DNA of 64,000 nucleotides from Sipunculus nudus (lineage: Eukaryota; Annelida; Sipuncula; Golfingiida; Sipunculidae), in contig CM049306.1 of NCBI GenBank assembly GCA_026874595.1, positions 30,247,519 to 30,311,518 on the forward strand, read 5' to 3'. This document shows, piece by piece, positions 37,786 to 52,880 of the stretch (position 1 is its first letter; every line of letters starts with the position of its first letter). The notes under the pieces were generated by a model. It ran no database searches. It had not been told where the DNA came from and saw nothing but the letters and a program-made list of their open reading frames with translations. A program made the position numbers and the translations under genes.

Positions 37786-40480
37786 CTGATTTGCAAACGA
37801 AAAGAGAACATGGAATGTTAAAAGTTTGTATGTCTAGTTTCACAAAATGAGCAAGTGATTGCTGATTGGTAGATATAAGAGTTATTCTCTGTTCCACTAA
37901 ACCTGTGTCCACCTGTTCCTTAATTAAAGTTTATATTTTCAATAATTTTCTAGAAAGCTCTATATGAAAATGACGGACAAATATTGCAATAATTTATTTA
38001 AAATGTATCAAAACTTTTAGGACTCTTTCAAATGAGTTGACTAATCAGATATATCCCTGCAAAGGCAGCCATCTTTGTTTTAGCTGGTCTTATTTTTTAG
38101 AGCGTTTACATGACACCATTCAATCTGCATTTTTCAACTGAGTTTGTTTCTACTTGTGGCCAATAACCTGACCGCCATAACTATGGGGCTGTTATGTTGT
38201 GAAATGTAGACTGATTTCTCATATATTTAAATTATTCTGTTTCTTAAATAAGGTGTATAAGGTTGATGCTGATTTTACCTGTTGAAATTAAGGCCCCTTA
38301 ATCTCTACATTAACATTTTCTCCCTGATATGTAACTTTTAAAATACTTCATAGTTAAAAAAACGGATTGCACGAACTATAGTTAGACCATACCAGGAGAT
38401 GACAAAGAAAAGTTAATCAATGTACAGGTGCCCTGGGGGATGACAAACTCTTTATACCAGTGCAGTCATTTTGGTTAGATCTAGTGGCTCTTTCTATGAG
38501 TCACCTCGTCTGCTTTTAAGATAGACCTATCCTTTTTCATGTCTCTGGCGGCAATGCAGTGAAAAAATGAATGAATATTTATTCTGGTTTAAAGACCATG
38601 TCCATGCAGTGTTATATAATATAATAAAAGATCTTGTCGCAGATTTGTGGTGACCATGGTGGGCTAATATATAGCATATTCTGTTCAGTTGTGGTTTCTC
38701 CAGAAATGTGCTTTATATATGATGGTTAAGTACCACAGTGGACCTCAGGTCTGCATACATTGTCACAAAATGTGTGGGACTCAACAACAAAACCCTCAAA
38801 CAGGTGCATCACTTTTTAACATCGAATTTTATTCATTTTCTTGATAAAAAGAACTCCAGCGGTATTCCGGCGTTTAGATGCAAAGGACAAATATGATACA
38901 TTTATTTCTACCTGTTTAATAATATCACAGTTTAATTCCATGGCAGCTATGTAACCCGAAATCTGTTTCCTTTAGACGTGCATCTTGGCAAGAATGCGTG
39001 AGCACATCAATCACAAAAAAAGTAATGAAAAGGTTTGTTTTTATGTACGCAAAGATTAGTTTTTATGATATGCATTGTAAACGTGAACACACACGTGTAT
39101 ATAAACACGAAAATATGCGTCCAGCTTCCTTGACAATGCTAAGAAACATAGCTCACGTATCAAGAGCAAAAAAAAAAAAAAAAAAAAACAACGGGATCTG
39201 TCACAGATATATATTTATGATCATGCAGGTATAATTATGGAGATGTTCCAGGTCTATGAATGTTTACCGGTAAAAAGGTGTTAACGTATCTCACACGAGT
39301 GCACGGGCATTACGCCAGCTTGGTATATCATAATTATGTAATATGACTGCAGGCAAATCATGGCCGTGAACCATTATTTTTGAGTATTTCGGTCGTTTTC
39401 TGTTCCGTAACATAAACACAATATTAGGCGGTAATGAATTTATGATCATTGCTCATTTTAAGTAACAATGTGGAGTCCTGCACCAATATAAAAAAACTGT
39501 CAATGATATAATTTGGAAAATATTTCGATTTAATGCTGCATAACAAGGAAGTGTTTTAAGCACGACGCAGGGAGGTTTTATGTAATATGACTGGTTGGAT
39601 AAACTGGCATGGTGACATCTGACATCTAAACGGAGTAAAGCGGGGAAACCGAAGCCTGAAATGAACTCTTGTTTAGTTATGACACATCTGCGTTTCTGTA
39701 GTGTTTGAGCTTGGTGTTTGCGGTTATCTCTTAAAGTCACAATACAGCCCATCTTTCTGCCGGGTGTTTCCGATTGGCTAATAACGACCAGAAACATTTT
39801 AAATTGTCTAAGATGCAGACCAGAACAGCCAATATACTAACCATGCAATCATACGCTGGACTTGTAATAATAAGCCTACACCCAGGCATGCAGGCGCTCT
39901 TTAAGAGTCCTTCTGGTAAAACTATCGAATTATAAAGTCACTAAAAACGGCATCTTATGAGAGCCCCGTTCCGGATCATTCTAGAAAATATATATTATTA
40001 ATAAAGGACTGACGAATAATTATGCCATGCTACGCATCAGACCATGGTATACTTAGCAACAGTAGTCAGGGGGCGTGGCCAAGACACATATCGGATGAAT
40101 TAATTACCATCATGACAGGTGGCTGTGGAATGTTACGACCCACCTTGTAGATTCTCCTACCAGGAATTCCAAGCGGATCCTGGCTGATGGCAATGACTCG
40201 ACGGTTCTGGAGAAGTGCCCTCGACCATGGGTTCATGTGCCGGATGTCAGCCGAGACCAGAATAGGGGACGCCATGATGGCCCACATGCCCATCTGTGTA
40301 CGTTCCTCATCCTGACTCAACCCGTAGTTTCCAATGGTTACCTTCACAAAATATGTACAACAAAAGGCGCTCAGTCGGAGGGACAGATGGAAAGTTGGTT
40401 TTAATTAGTAAAAAGGTTACTACATTTCGCAAAGATCTACGGCACCTCCATATTTGCTAGTATTTTACTTTGCATCAGCA

Positions 40481-40532
<52 letters not shown>

Positions 40533-43500
40533 TATACTGGCTGTTTAAATATATATTCTTCACATGAATAAATGATGTTGGTTAAATTTTAAAAAAAAAG
40601 CATGGAAAGGCGGAAAGTCTTGGCCCCACATTAGCTATATTAGCTGGTAAATGGGGAAATTGTCCTAATTTTTATGAAGACTCTTGGAAAAGAAATCGCA
40701 ATACAGGCAAATCCATAAATATATGGTGAAACTGAAGTTATTCTCAATATGCGTACATTTTTCGTCAGTGACTTTCATAAGTATAAAACAAAATCACACA
40801 TAGAACTGTTTCAGTCTGTGGGAATAATTAAGAGTCTCCGTTTACATTATGTGCGTTCACACTGACAGCATTGAAGCATTTTGAAAGTATTGCACTCGCG
40901 TCAATTGGCAGCTTTTAAAACATTATGCCTTATTCCCATTGCTAACGTATAAATAATCACGGAAGCAGTGCTAAATATACATTGGAAACGGTTTCATTTT
41001 ACATTTGCCACGTGGAAAGGAAATAAAGCTTGAGGCATCATTATATGACTCGAGTGTGGATTTGGACTGCGACTTGGGACTCGAGGGCTTTGGACTCGGA
41101 CTCGGAGGTAAGGACTTGGGGGAAATCAGACCGAGTCCATCTCGAGTCCAGCAGGAGAGAAAACTCTGAAACGACTGAAACATGAGGGAACTACAAACAG
41201 AATATTACAACAAATAAAACTGTCCCTACTAACAGAGCACATGTATTATAAAAATAAGACTATACCTACAAATTTTAATAATAAGGTGCTCAGCTTAATT
41301 ACTCACTGAAGGTCACTTCTAAAATAACGTGAAATTTACATGGTTATCTCAAATACCCTTTTTTTAATGTTTTTTTTATTGGAATAATTGAATCGGACTC
41401 GGACTTGGACTCGGGTTCCATATAACTGACTCGAAGGAGGTTGACTTGGACTCGAACTTCAAGGACTCGGACTTGGACTCGGACTCAAGTGGCCTTGACT
41501 CTGACGTGCTTGCATTCGTACTCGGATGGTGTGGACTGACTACAACACTGGCTGCAGGTGTATACGGCGTTGTAATACCAACGATTCTAATGGTATCTCC
41601 ATGGTAATACGTACCATGTCAGCGTCATTCCAGCGTCCCGGTCCGGCGACGTCCGTGAAGTTGAACCAGTCATCCCCGATGTAATTCAGCACACTTCCTA
41701 TACTCTGGTAGCTGTCGTAGATATCTCCGTACACCCGCCAGGTGTTGCACGTCTCCGCCACAGCGGTATAGTTGGCCTGGACGGTGAGAAAACGGGACAA
41801 ATATAAAATATTATGGTGACAGACAAACCCAGTTTCACGTGTTTTGCTATAGACAAATGCAATTATCTTCTGTCTCGTAATTCTCTTAATAAAATATCTG
41901 CATAACTCTTGATTATACTTGGAATGTGTGTTATCTAAATGGGATGATGTAATATTTATCACCCGGAGACTGTTAATTTCCTATAACCTTTCGAATACTT
42001 TTGACTACTTCATTTCAATTGAGATAATTACACTGAGATATTTGAGACATAACATAATTGTACCGGCGGATGCGCCGATTTGTACGTCTTATATGGCAAC
42101 TTTACACAAACAGTTAAAAAAGAATTTAAATTTTGTAGAGGTAACAGCCCCCCCCCCCCCCCCAGTGTACAAATCATGGAAGCAACAATCCATTTAATTT
42201 TTCAATGATTTTGTTTAAAGTATTCTTACCATTCCATTGCGAGATATGGTAATCGAGAAGACCCTGAATGAGGGGAAGTCCGTCGCCGTATATACATATA
42301 GGCGACACTTTAAGCATCAATTTCTTAACTGTGCACGTTTTCATACCCCGTGCATGTAATGTGCTCAGGTGTCACCCAATTGCAACTGTCTTTGTTCAGG
42401 CGGACAGAGGTAACCTGTGATGCAACCATCGGCATGTGCTTTGCTTTAGAGGGGAACATTTCCCCTTCACTATATGCATGGATGGGGGACACAGAACCTT
42501 TTACATCAATCACTTTTTATGGAATAAAAGACAATTTCTGAATCTGAAGAAAATCCAGTCAATTATTTTACAGTTTCGGCATATTTTCCTTTATAATTTT
42601 CATTGATGCTCTCACATTGGGAAAATTTAGGAAATTGGAAGTGTCATCTGCCTAACTGAATTGTCATAATTGTTAGGTAAGTGTTGAATGTTTACATCAT
42701 TGTTTTGTACAATGAAAATATATATTTTATAATATGCTTATGATCGAACAAAATTATGATATTCTACCAAAACGATATTGCGCCGGTTTGTCAAAAGAGG
42801 AGCCGGGGGGGGGGGGGGGAGGGGGCTTTGAGCGGATGTCCTTATAAGCGGAAGGGGAGGGGGGGGGGGGCTTTTCAGAATATGCATTTGTAACTGATGA
42901 ATGCAGTCCTTTGTACTATAAACACAATAATGATATCAAACTATAAACAACAGGATCATTTAAGAACAATACTGACGATTTGAAACTGAAATCGGTTTTC
43001 AACACAAACATGAGAGTAGGAGGTCAAATGTTTTACATCTATGTTTTATATACACTCAGTTCTGTAGTCTCGTAATCAGGAAAAGATGGACATAGCAGGA
43101 ATCAGAAGGACGAGGGGCGCTATACCTCTTTAACTTAAACTTCTTCCCTTCACTTCCTTCCGCGTTTCTGCACAATACCACGGTCACGTGTGTATTGCTG
43201 AAAAATACGTGTACATGTATATACGTGACATAAACGTTTATATGTATACCTGACAAACAGTCTGTTGATTCAGGTGACGGTTCTTTGCGAATTTAAGGTG
43301 CATGGACCGAGTGGGCAGTGACACGAGTGGTATAGGAGACCCGTGGCACAATAACAAGACCCTTACGTCAATGTATGAAAAAGCTTAACAAAAGTCTCGT
43401 AAATATACCGCATAACCCGGTTTTCTAAGGAGTCTGGGTCCGGTATACTTTGGAGTCATATGCATCAACTGTCTTCCCCGTGCTTTATAACTTTGTCTTT

Positions 43501-44117
43501 TTTTTTTTTTTTTTTTTTGCCTTTTTGGTCTAATATGCAGGTTATTCTTCTAATGGTTTAGTTAATGTCATTTTTTCCTGAGGACAGCCAAAAAGAGCAG
43601 CCTAAAAATACTCCGCAATTTAAATAAAAACGGAATCCGGTCAAGCTGGACGCACTGCATGGCACACTCCTGACCCAATGACCCTGTATGTTAAGTCGTT
43701 CTTCCGTTTTCAATAGCTGTAGAGTGAGTTAAAACCAAAATCACGTGATCACAGGGTGAGAAGTGTACCTAAGCGGGTGCCGCGTAAAATGCTCAGAAAA
43801 AAGTAACGATTTATTGCTGCTTTAACTGTCACGCGGAGCTTCATATAATTTCTCTCTTCTCTCTGCAGCGCTGCAAAAAAATCTAGACAGCCGAGAAGGA
43901 GTGAACCCTTATAAATATATGGAGTATTTGTACTTCAGATTATTTGAGAAGCAGATATTTTTTATATTTTTTTGTAAAGATATAGGGATTTTCACATGAA
44001 AACAAGACAAGGTCCTTACTCAGGCACTGTGTGTGTGTAATAGTGTCTGTGTAATTTGTTCGTTAAGCAGATTCCGCATGTAGAAGAGTTTTTTTTATGT
44101 GGGCCAAAGACGAATAA

Positions 44118-44185
<68 letters not shown>

Positions 44186-47100
44186 ATGGTGGGACCATTG
44201 TTTGTTTAAGAATTGCATGATCAACATCTCTTTGTTGGCGTAGCCTCATGATGTATTTGATGAAACAATTATAGTCATTAACGTAATTTATTTATTAGCC
44301 ATCTTTATACCAAGGTATTATATACATCATGCATGGTGATTCATTGTGTCCACCTATTTGTCATTTTATGTAAATATACCACAAGGACGCAAAATGCATA
44401 GCAATTATAGCAAAACAACAGTCATCATAATAGGGATCATTTGCTCTCACACCACAAGGGATTAATTGTTAACTATTTTCCATTACAGATATGTTAATAT
44501 GACATATGACACACTGGGAAGGTCTGAATCTATTCAGCACATTAAGCGTTAGATGGATTATTGCTGTTTTACACTTCTGATACAGCCTTGATGCAGCTAC
44601 TATACTGATGTTTAATAACAGACCCCACTGTGACCGGGCAGCCTGATCCTAACAGAGGAATCCCTGTAAACTGCCAGTGCTGTAAAAACCGTCCCCATAG
44701 AAAATGTCAGCCCTCGGTTATAGCATGAATTATACCCCTGGCTTATACATTAGTGGATACAATTTAAGTGTTAGGTCAACATTTCTGGAGGTATTTTGAT
44801 GGAGCACTTAATTAGTAATGCGTATTAACCCAAACGCTGCCAGTTTTTGTTGGAATTTATGGTGAACACCTTTAACAATATTACCTTAGTGACAGAATTA
44901 ATCACCCTTGTGAATTAATTGTGCTCCAACGGGAACAACATCATGAAAATACGGACCAAAGCCAATTCTTTCTAAGCGCCAGCATGAGAAAAAATTAAGC
45001 TATTGTATAAACTTATAATTTTTCTTTGTAAAAAAAATCAGTAAAAATTCACATATGGACTGAGCGGCCGAGGACTTCATAGTCCAAAGGGTTTCAGCCT
45101 CCTGCCATTTTGATTTTAAAATTTACCAATAATTTTATTTCATTTTCATCTATAAAATTCGGATGTGTACATAAGCGAAAATAACTTGTAAACACAAATT
45201 TCGTGGAAACTGTTCTGACTTAATGCATGATGTATAACATTGAAAAGTGGCAATGAGTGGGAATTTATGTCCAAGTTACGTTGGTCTTTCTTTTGTAAAC
45301 TTATTAAAGGTTACAAATAATTGATTAACACTCTTTTTATCAATGCTTGAATATATTGAATCTTCCACTTTTCTTGAATGGACAGATACCATACGAGGCA
45401 TTTTTCTCATGCAAGTTCAGATGGTATTAAATTTGGGTCACTTTGCCTAATCGTGTTAATCGTGCACTGATTATATTTATTTCAATATGCAATTTTTAGT
45501 CAGGTTTACTGAGGTTTTGTGATCACGGTGACACCCTGTGGATATGCTGTATGTGCAGGTTACTGATCGCGAAAGGGAACCCTCGTGAAACAATAAAAAG
45601 GTGAAAACGCGAAAAATTAACGTCGCAAAAAGTTAGTCAATCACAGTAATACCGAAAAATTTTAATAAGGTGCTATTAAGATCTACAGTTCTATAAATGG
45701 ATACTGTAGAACCTATTTCCTGTGCAATACATAAGCCATCGTACTAATATGGTATATACTATGACACCGTTTTTCTGTTTGTATGTTATTTATATTATAA
45801 AATATTTGCAATTATAGATTTTTGACCTAATGGTTGAAAATGAGAAAATTTTGAAATTCAAATATAAACCAACCTTATGGCCCTTGGCTTGTTTATAAAT
45901 AGGCCATTCACAGGAGTATAGGATTTGTCTGCCAGTCTTGTTCAAATAGTAACCCATCTCAGGATACCCTGGAAAAAATGTTCAGGCAGTGACATCAAAC
46001 AGGAACACACTGGTCACATTCAGATCAACGGCACTGTAAGAAGATGTATGTGATCAATTCTCATTTGACAATTCTTCACTATATGGATGTTAATTGGGTG
46101 AACTATATAGAATGAATGTCCACTTGGGTGTTACTAAAATTGATGAATGTTCATTGCATAAAAATTCATTTGGTGAATGCTCAATGGTTAGTAGTTCATT
46201 GGATGAATTACCATTAGAAGAATTTTCATTGGATGAATGTTTGATGACTGAATTTTCATTGGATAAAAGTTTGATGAGTGAATATTCATTAGATAAATTT
46301 CACTGGATGGATGTCCACTGAGTGGATTTTATTTGTTGAATGTTTGATGTATGAATGTATACATCGAATAACAGTTAAAATTGGGCGATTAGATTGAATT
46401 CGAGAATATGTGCCAGATGAATTTCCATTGGGTTAATGTTCATTGTTTCCTGAACAAATTTGGATTGAGTAAATAAATAAATGTTTAAAATTTAGGGTTA
46501 ATGTCCACAGTACATATAATGAATATATACAAAATAAGAGTTTTCCAGAAAACAATCTGAACTGTTCTTCAGATAAATGCCCCATGCAACTATTCAGAAG
46601 ACTGCAAAATATAAGTTTTCTTTCTATAGCATGTGCCCCGTGTACATTAGAGGCTTTAGGCAAATGACGAGGTTCCAGGTTATATACAAAATGATAAATA
46701 CAGCTATACAACTTATATTACTGCAGTTCAGAATTTTACACAAGGCCTCTGAAATGTTTATTTAAAGAACCAATAAAACATAAAAAATGCACAGTAAATA
46801 CGCCTTAATGTGTACCACATGACAATGACAAATATAAATTACTTGTAATAATAATAACACACAGCTACATCAGATTAAAGCATCCGTGTTTAATTAAGGC
46901 TTCCTTGTATTGTCAAAGTCCACCTGACAGCAACAAGATATTTGATGTAATAACATTCTTCTGCCTTAAACACTGCTCAAGCAAAATCTATATTAATAAT
47001 TCTTTATTATCCTACCTTCATTATCATCTACCATAGTAACCTTTTTGATGTGGTGAACTGGTAGTTGCTCTAATCGTAAGTGTCTCCTTTGAAGTAAGAA

Positions 47101-50100
47101 TTACATGAAGCCATATTGCTTCAAGGTTGCATGTGACAGATTTGACAGAAGTCCAGTCTTCACCAAGACATAAAATAATAAGTATATAGGAACACTGGTC
47201 ATGCCAAAGAATCCGCCTGTGAAAGGAGTGATAAATGCCCCTGAATTGCAGGAGATACTATACTGAGATAATATAATGAACATTATAAGTCATTAACAGA
47301 ATGAATCAAATGAATCAATTCTGCGTCAGCTTGATCTCAGTTTGAATTAAGGACTTCTTAAAATAAATAATACACAGGCAACTGGCATACCAGACTCATA
47401 TATATATATTGAACCTGTCAACGGAAATGCTGTCATCTCCCCCCCCCCCCCCCCCCCCCCCCCAATCTTTCACTCAGCAGCACAACATGAAAATGAACAT
47501 GTAAAGAAATAAACATTTCCCCCTGTAAATTAACATACACAGTAAATATATCGGGTGTCCCCAAAAAACGCCCCATTTTTTTACTCGTTATATATCTCGG
47601 AGGTAAATGTGCCAATTTCATTGAAATTTCTCATGGTGTAACATTCATATTATCTCAGGCTCTTAAATTATACAAGAAATCAGATGCAAATTATTTGTGG
47701 ATCTCCAAATTCAAAACAGCATTAAAATGCAATATCAGAGATGAGTGCAGTATCAAGTTCTTGAGTTGTAGATGGATAACCAATGAATTTCCATGAAAAG
47801 GAGGGGATCGTCACACTTTGAACAGCTTATTAGCAAAACTCCTAACAAAGAATCATGCAGTTAGGGCGAAAAGCAGGTAGTTAAAGGCCAAGGAGTGAAT
47901 GCTCTGAAGAGAACACTGCCTGCGTGGAGGACTTGATTCAGCCACAAGGGGTTAAACCCCGGGGACGCACAAATCTATCAGAGTAATTGACAGTGATTTG
48001 CAAGTGAGTAAACCTTCTGTGTCAAGAATGAGAAAAAAATACTAGAACTGAAGCCATTTTGAAGGATAAGGGTATTAAATAGAGACAAAAGTGTGCGCAA
48101 GAATAAAAATAGTTACTCGGCCGTAGATATTATTAAACTATTTATTTTACATGGATTGTACAACTAGATATAATATCTAATGCGAGGCACTGTCCATGGC
48201 TCGGATGTTGGCGCTCGGTATAGTCGGTAAAGGTGGAGGAAACCGGAGGACCCGGAAAAAAACACCGGTCTTGGACGGGCCACTATAACCCATTAGGCGT
48301 TTTACCACATTAGGAGAATTTAGGAGAATCTGTAGGAGACTTTATCCAAGATATAATTTTGTTGTTCAAGAAGATAGAGCTCCTTCCTACAACAGTAAAG
48401 TAACACGGGAGTATTAGGAGGGAGCCATACCAGATTTTATCAGGAAGGATGAGTGGCCTCCTAAAAGTCCCGATTGTAATCCGATGGATTAACAATTTGT
48501 GATTAGCGAAAGGTTTTCTGAAGACTGATGGAAAACTTAATAAACAGGAGTCAAAAGATAGGATACTTGCGCCGTGGGAGGACATTTCATTGAAAGAAAT
48601 CTAGAAAAGAATATCTTAATAGAAAACGTCTGTTTTAAGTTGTAGAGGAAGATAGAGGGCACATTGAGCACAGTTGAAATATTCGTATGCTTTTTTTTAT
48701 TGGGGATACTCGCAGAGTATGCATCTGATTTCAAACATTTTTAAAGGTATGTAGATAATATCTTCTTTTTTATTGGGGGAGGGGGGGGGGGTCTCCATGT
48801 GTTGTTTGGCATAAAAACAATCAAATATGGCTCCCAGCACCCACTGTGGCCCTTTACCAACCTTCACCCTCTCGTACCACTAGCAATTTCACAAGACCCA
48901 GAATTGGTTAATGGATTAGGTCATACTGTATATAGACTGACTATTGTAATTTTGTGTAAGGAATACTGGTTTGCAAAAAAATATGTATGTGTATATCCTG
49001 AAATTATTAAGAAAGAATTGTAAACATAAGTAACAATTTTGCATTTAGGCCTGCCAAAGTTAACTGACCTGTGTCCAGTCCTTGGACATCTGTGTTGCAT
49101 CCATCAAACTTCAGCATATCAATTCCCCAGTCAGCAAACGTTTGGGCATCAATTGCATAGTGACCTTGACACCCAGGGGCCCCAGCACATGTATGACGAC
49201 CAACATCTTCATAGATCCCAAACTTAAGACCTTTGGAATGAATCTATAGGGAGAAATAATTAATAAATATGAGAATTAATTAGGCAGCGCTGCTTTTAAT
49301 ATAGAATTAAATATGCACATTTTGAACAAAGAAACTTTCATAATCACCCACTATTTGAACTAATACATTTATTAAAATGTGTAATACTGTAAGCCATGTA
49401 TTGTATGTATTTAGGTTTTCTTTAACCTGCTGAATTGTTCATAATAAGTTTTAAATATAATATATGGGATTATTGTAATTATATTAATGTAATTATATTA
49501 ATTGTAATGGTATTAACATAACTCTCTCTCTCTCTCAATGGTTGTTTTAGTCTTTTATAGTCCTTCTAGGATATGTAATTACACTTTTTTAAATATTTTA
49601 AACATCAGTCCCCTAAATATTTATGGGAAAGATATAGAGAGAGGGGGAGGGAAAAAAACATTGATTGTTATTGAGTAAGTGAGGGGGTGTGTAGGTGTAA
49701 CTGTATGTAAAGTTTGGTAAAATCTCACTTACATGTACAAATACATGTACACTTTAATATCAAAATTGTATATAATAGTTTGCTTTAAAATTCTGTTCAA
49801 TCTAACACCACCGTGATTCTATCTATTAATATTTATAAACATAGTGTTAGGAGCTTACATAATCAGCTTAAGCTTTGAAGCCTGAGGGAAACCTTCGAGG
49901 GTCGGGCTGCAGCCGGCCCTGGCTGTCCCTCTTATCTGCCGGCCAGCAGTCATCAATGTTCACGTACTCATACCCAGCATCCTTGAAGCCCTGGCTCACC
50001 ATCGCATCAGCTATGGTTTTTATCAGCCTCTCCCTGAAAAAAAGCATGTAAATAGATTGTATTGTTTCTACTCAGGGCTTTCAGGAATTGGGGGGAAAGC

Positions 50101-51723
50101 GTCTTTGATGCTTGAAATCTCTTTTAGACGCTCGATTCTTGGTGCCGGAATGTCCGTAAATCTGACTGTAGTGCCGAGAGGATAAAAATTGACCGTTTAA
50201 GAAGACATTGCCTTTTGTCTACTAATTGTCGTGGGTTCTCGTCAAATCGTTAAAATGAGTGCGTATATTAAAAAAAAGGCACCGCAAAGCGGAGAATCCC
50301 CTTGCACGGGAGCATAATAATGCTGGGTGTTTTACAAAGTGTGAAAATCAGGAGGGCAGCTCTGTGACCTTGACTTCTTACCCCGTGACCTACAAATCGA
50401 TAGAGTTCTTCTGTATTTAGGTGGGTGAGTCATATGTGAAAGATAAAAGGTTTTGGTCAAACTGTTTGGCTTAAAATTGTTCTGAAGCTTTTTTCAAGAA
50501 GTGGGTCCCGAGGCCTTGACCTTTGAACCTGTGACCTCAGAATTGAAAAGATTCTTTATCAGTGGGTGGATGAGACATATGTGAAAGGTTTAAGTCAAAC
50601 GGTTTGGCTTTAAATGGGTCAAAAAGATTTTTCATTAAGTTGGTCATGTGGCCTTGACCCTTGATCCCGTGACCTCAAAAGTAAAAGGATTTTCATCAGT
50701 GGGTGGGTGAGCCATTTTTGAAAGATGAAAGGTTTTGGTCAAATGGCTTGGCTTAAAATCGGTCACAAGTCAATTCCGGAGGGACGGACAGACGGACGCA
50801 CAAACGAAGGCGTCACTATATCCGGTCCTGCAACTTCTGGATATATCATGTATTGGATATTGCATGGTATTATCGCTAAAATGAAACCCCCCATAAAAAA
50901 TGGAAAAGTATGAAAACAACCATAGTATTTGATATCTGTGCAAGGACACAGAAGGACTTAGTAGAAATAACATCTAGCCTTGAATTAACTGGATAAACCG
51001 ATACTTCCTATATATTAATATGGTCTTGTAAATGATATTCAGTGACAATATTGTGTGATTATAAGCAGCAGCAGTATATAGAGCTTAACGAAGAACTTCC
51101 TCCGGGCTATTAGAGTGATCATGTTTGAGTGCTCCACTGCAACTGGAAAGTGTCTGGCAAACTGGAGCTTTACAGCTCTTCAAAATACTAGTATGTAGTC
51201 ATTATGGAAAGTATTCAATTTTTTTTTAATATATGACTGACTATATGTCAATATAGTCATGCGAGCTTGACGTTCAAGTATTCTACTCCAATCTCAATAA
51301 TGAAATATCTAATTTATTTGACTAATTAGGATTTTAATTATAATACTCACCCGATACAGTTATCAGGGTCAGACATGCAGTCTGTGTTACACTCAAATCT
51401 CTCCCATGTCAGGAAGCCCATGGGGGGTGTGATGGCCAAACCATTGTTCAGCCCTGAGCACAGACCAGCCCAGCTAAACAGGAAAATAACGCCCAACCCT
51501 GTCTGTAACCTGCAAAACGAAGTTTATTTGAATATATGTTCGGGTAATATATGTGTGGGTAATGTTGTTCTGTTTTTCAGTGAATTCTTGTCTGTAATGG
51601 GTAACTCCCCATATTAGTCAGATCATAGACATTTGACTTTGGGGACTGCTGTAACTGTTTACAGTGAAGTGTCCATAAAAGGAAGATGAACGGAGGTTCT
51701 GTGTATATTTTGCCTCTGTGTGC

Positions 51724-51813
<90 letters not shown>

Positions 51814-52808
51814 TTATAGGTGCTATAGTTGCAAATCACAAATTCATTTACGGTATAACTTTCCTCTATCATAATTTATTACCCCCCCCCCCCTTCCCCC
51901 TTCTAAAAAAAAAGAAAGAAAAAAGCAAAAACAAGTATCCTTTTGCAACCTCAAACACTCTCTTTCGAAGTGTCCTCCTCTGTATTTCATAAACCATTCA
52001 ACTACCACAAGGCTAAAGTCCAACAACAATAAAGCAAGCAGCAGATTGTTCAGCCCCACAGCTGCTGTTGCAACTCAGACAGCCTGTAACTATATCTTTG
52101 TTATGTAATTATGCAGCTGCTGGGTTCAAGGTCCCTATATTATAACTGTCTGTCAGTAATCACAGCATACCAGGCTGGAAAAAGTATACTAGTATCCCCA
52201 GTTCAAATGTTCTGGAAGATTTCGTAAATAAATGAATGATGGCAGCTAGACAAGTTTCGCAATACTGTGTAACTTCTTTCTGTAATAATACATTGTATTT
52301 AGTTATTTTATTTTTTCTCAGACATTAACTTTTATGATGATAATTATGGCACCTTGAGAATTTTCGTTGTTGTAGCAATACTGTGTGGTATATTGCTGTG
52401 ATAATATTGAGTTATTTTATTATGTGATGCATGGATTTATTATTCCTTTATAAATTACAAATCCCCATTCACTTTGTAGCTTATTAGATGTCCTGTGGAG
52501 GTTTGTCTGCAAATATAAGTCTGGTGACCCGTTTCCAGTTGATATCTAGAGAGACAGACAGCACATTATATGTTAATGACCAGATAGAGAACTGTATGCT
52601 CTTTTAAATCAACACATCATTAATAAAGCGTCTAACTTTGAGGAGTCCAAATGGTCGCGTCGCACTATAGGGTATGGCGAGCTGGGATGACTAAGTCTGG
52701 TATAGCAGACACAGTGATATGCACTGCAAATACTGGATCTGTTACAACGTTTTTAATTTAGGAGATGCATACCTCATGGTTTCATTGGTCTATAATAGTT
52801 CCATGGAC

Positions 52809-52880
<72 letters not shown>

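Larger units (their letters stand above)
41777..45873. other. GLA-like gene 1 intron 5
   Basis: A 4.1-kb intron holding a C16 run (42148-42163), paired G-rich runs (42805-42870), a T21 run (about 43498-43518) and a TA tract. Short GCGAAAA-rich sequence near 45565-45630 looks like an old repeat. No nested gene is visible. Confidence 0.5.

Noticed and set aside
39453-39797. Minus-strand 114-codon frame in intron 7 of GLA-like gene 1
   Set aside because: Lies in the intron between two well-supported exons, has no matching splice signals and no family resemblance.
46094-46321. Acidic 75-codon open frame
   Set aside because: Produced by a 15/30-bp minisatellite in an intron; no splice or start context.
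52120-52140. GGGTTCAAGG box resembling a tRNA B box
   Set aside because: No A box or cloverleaf could be made around it.
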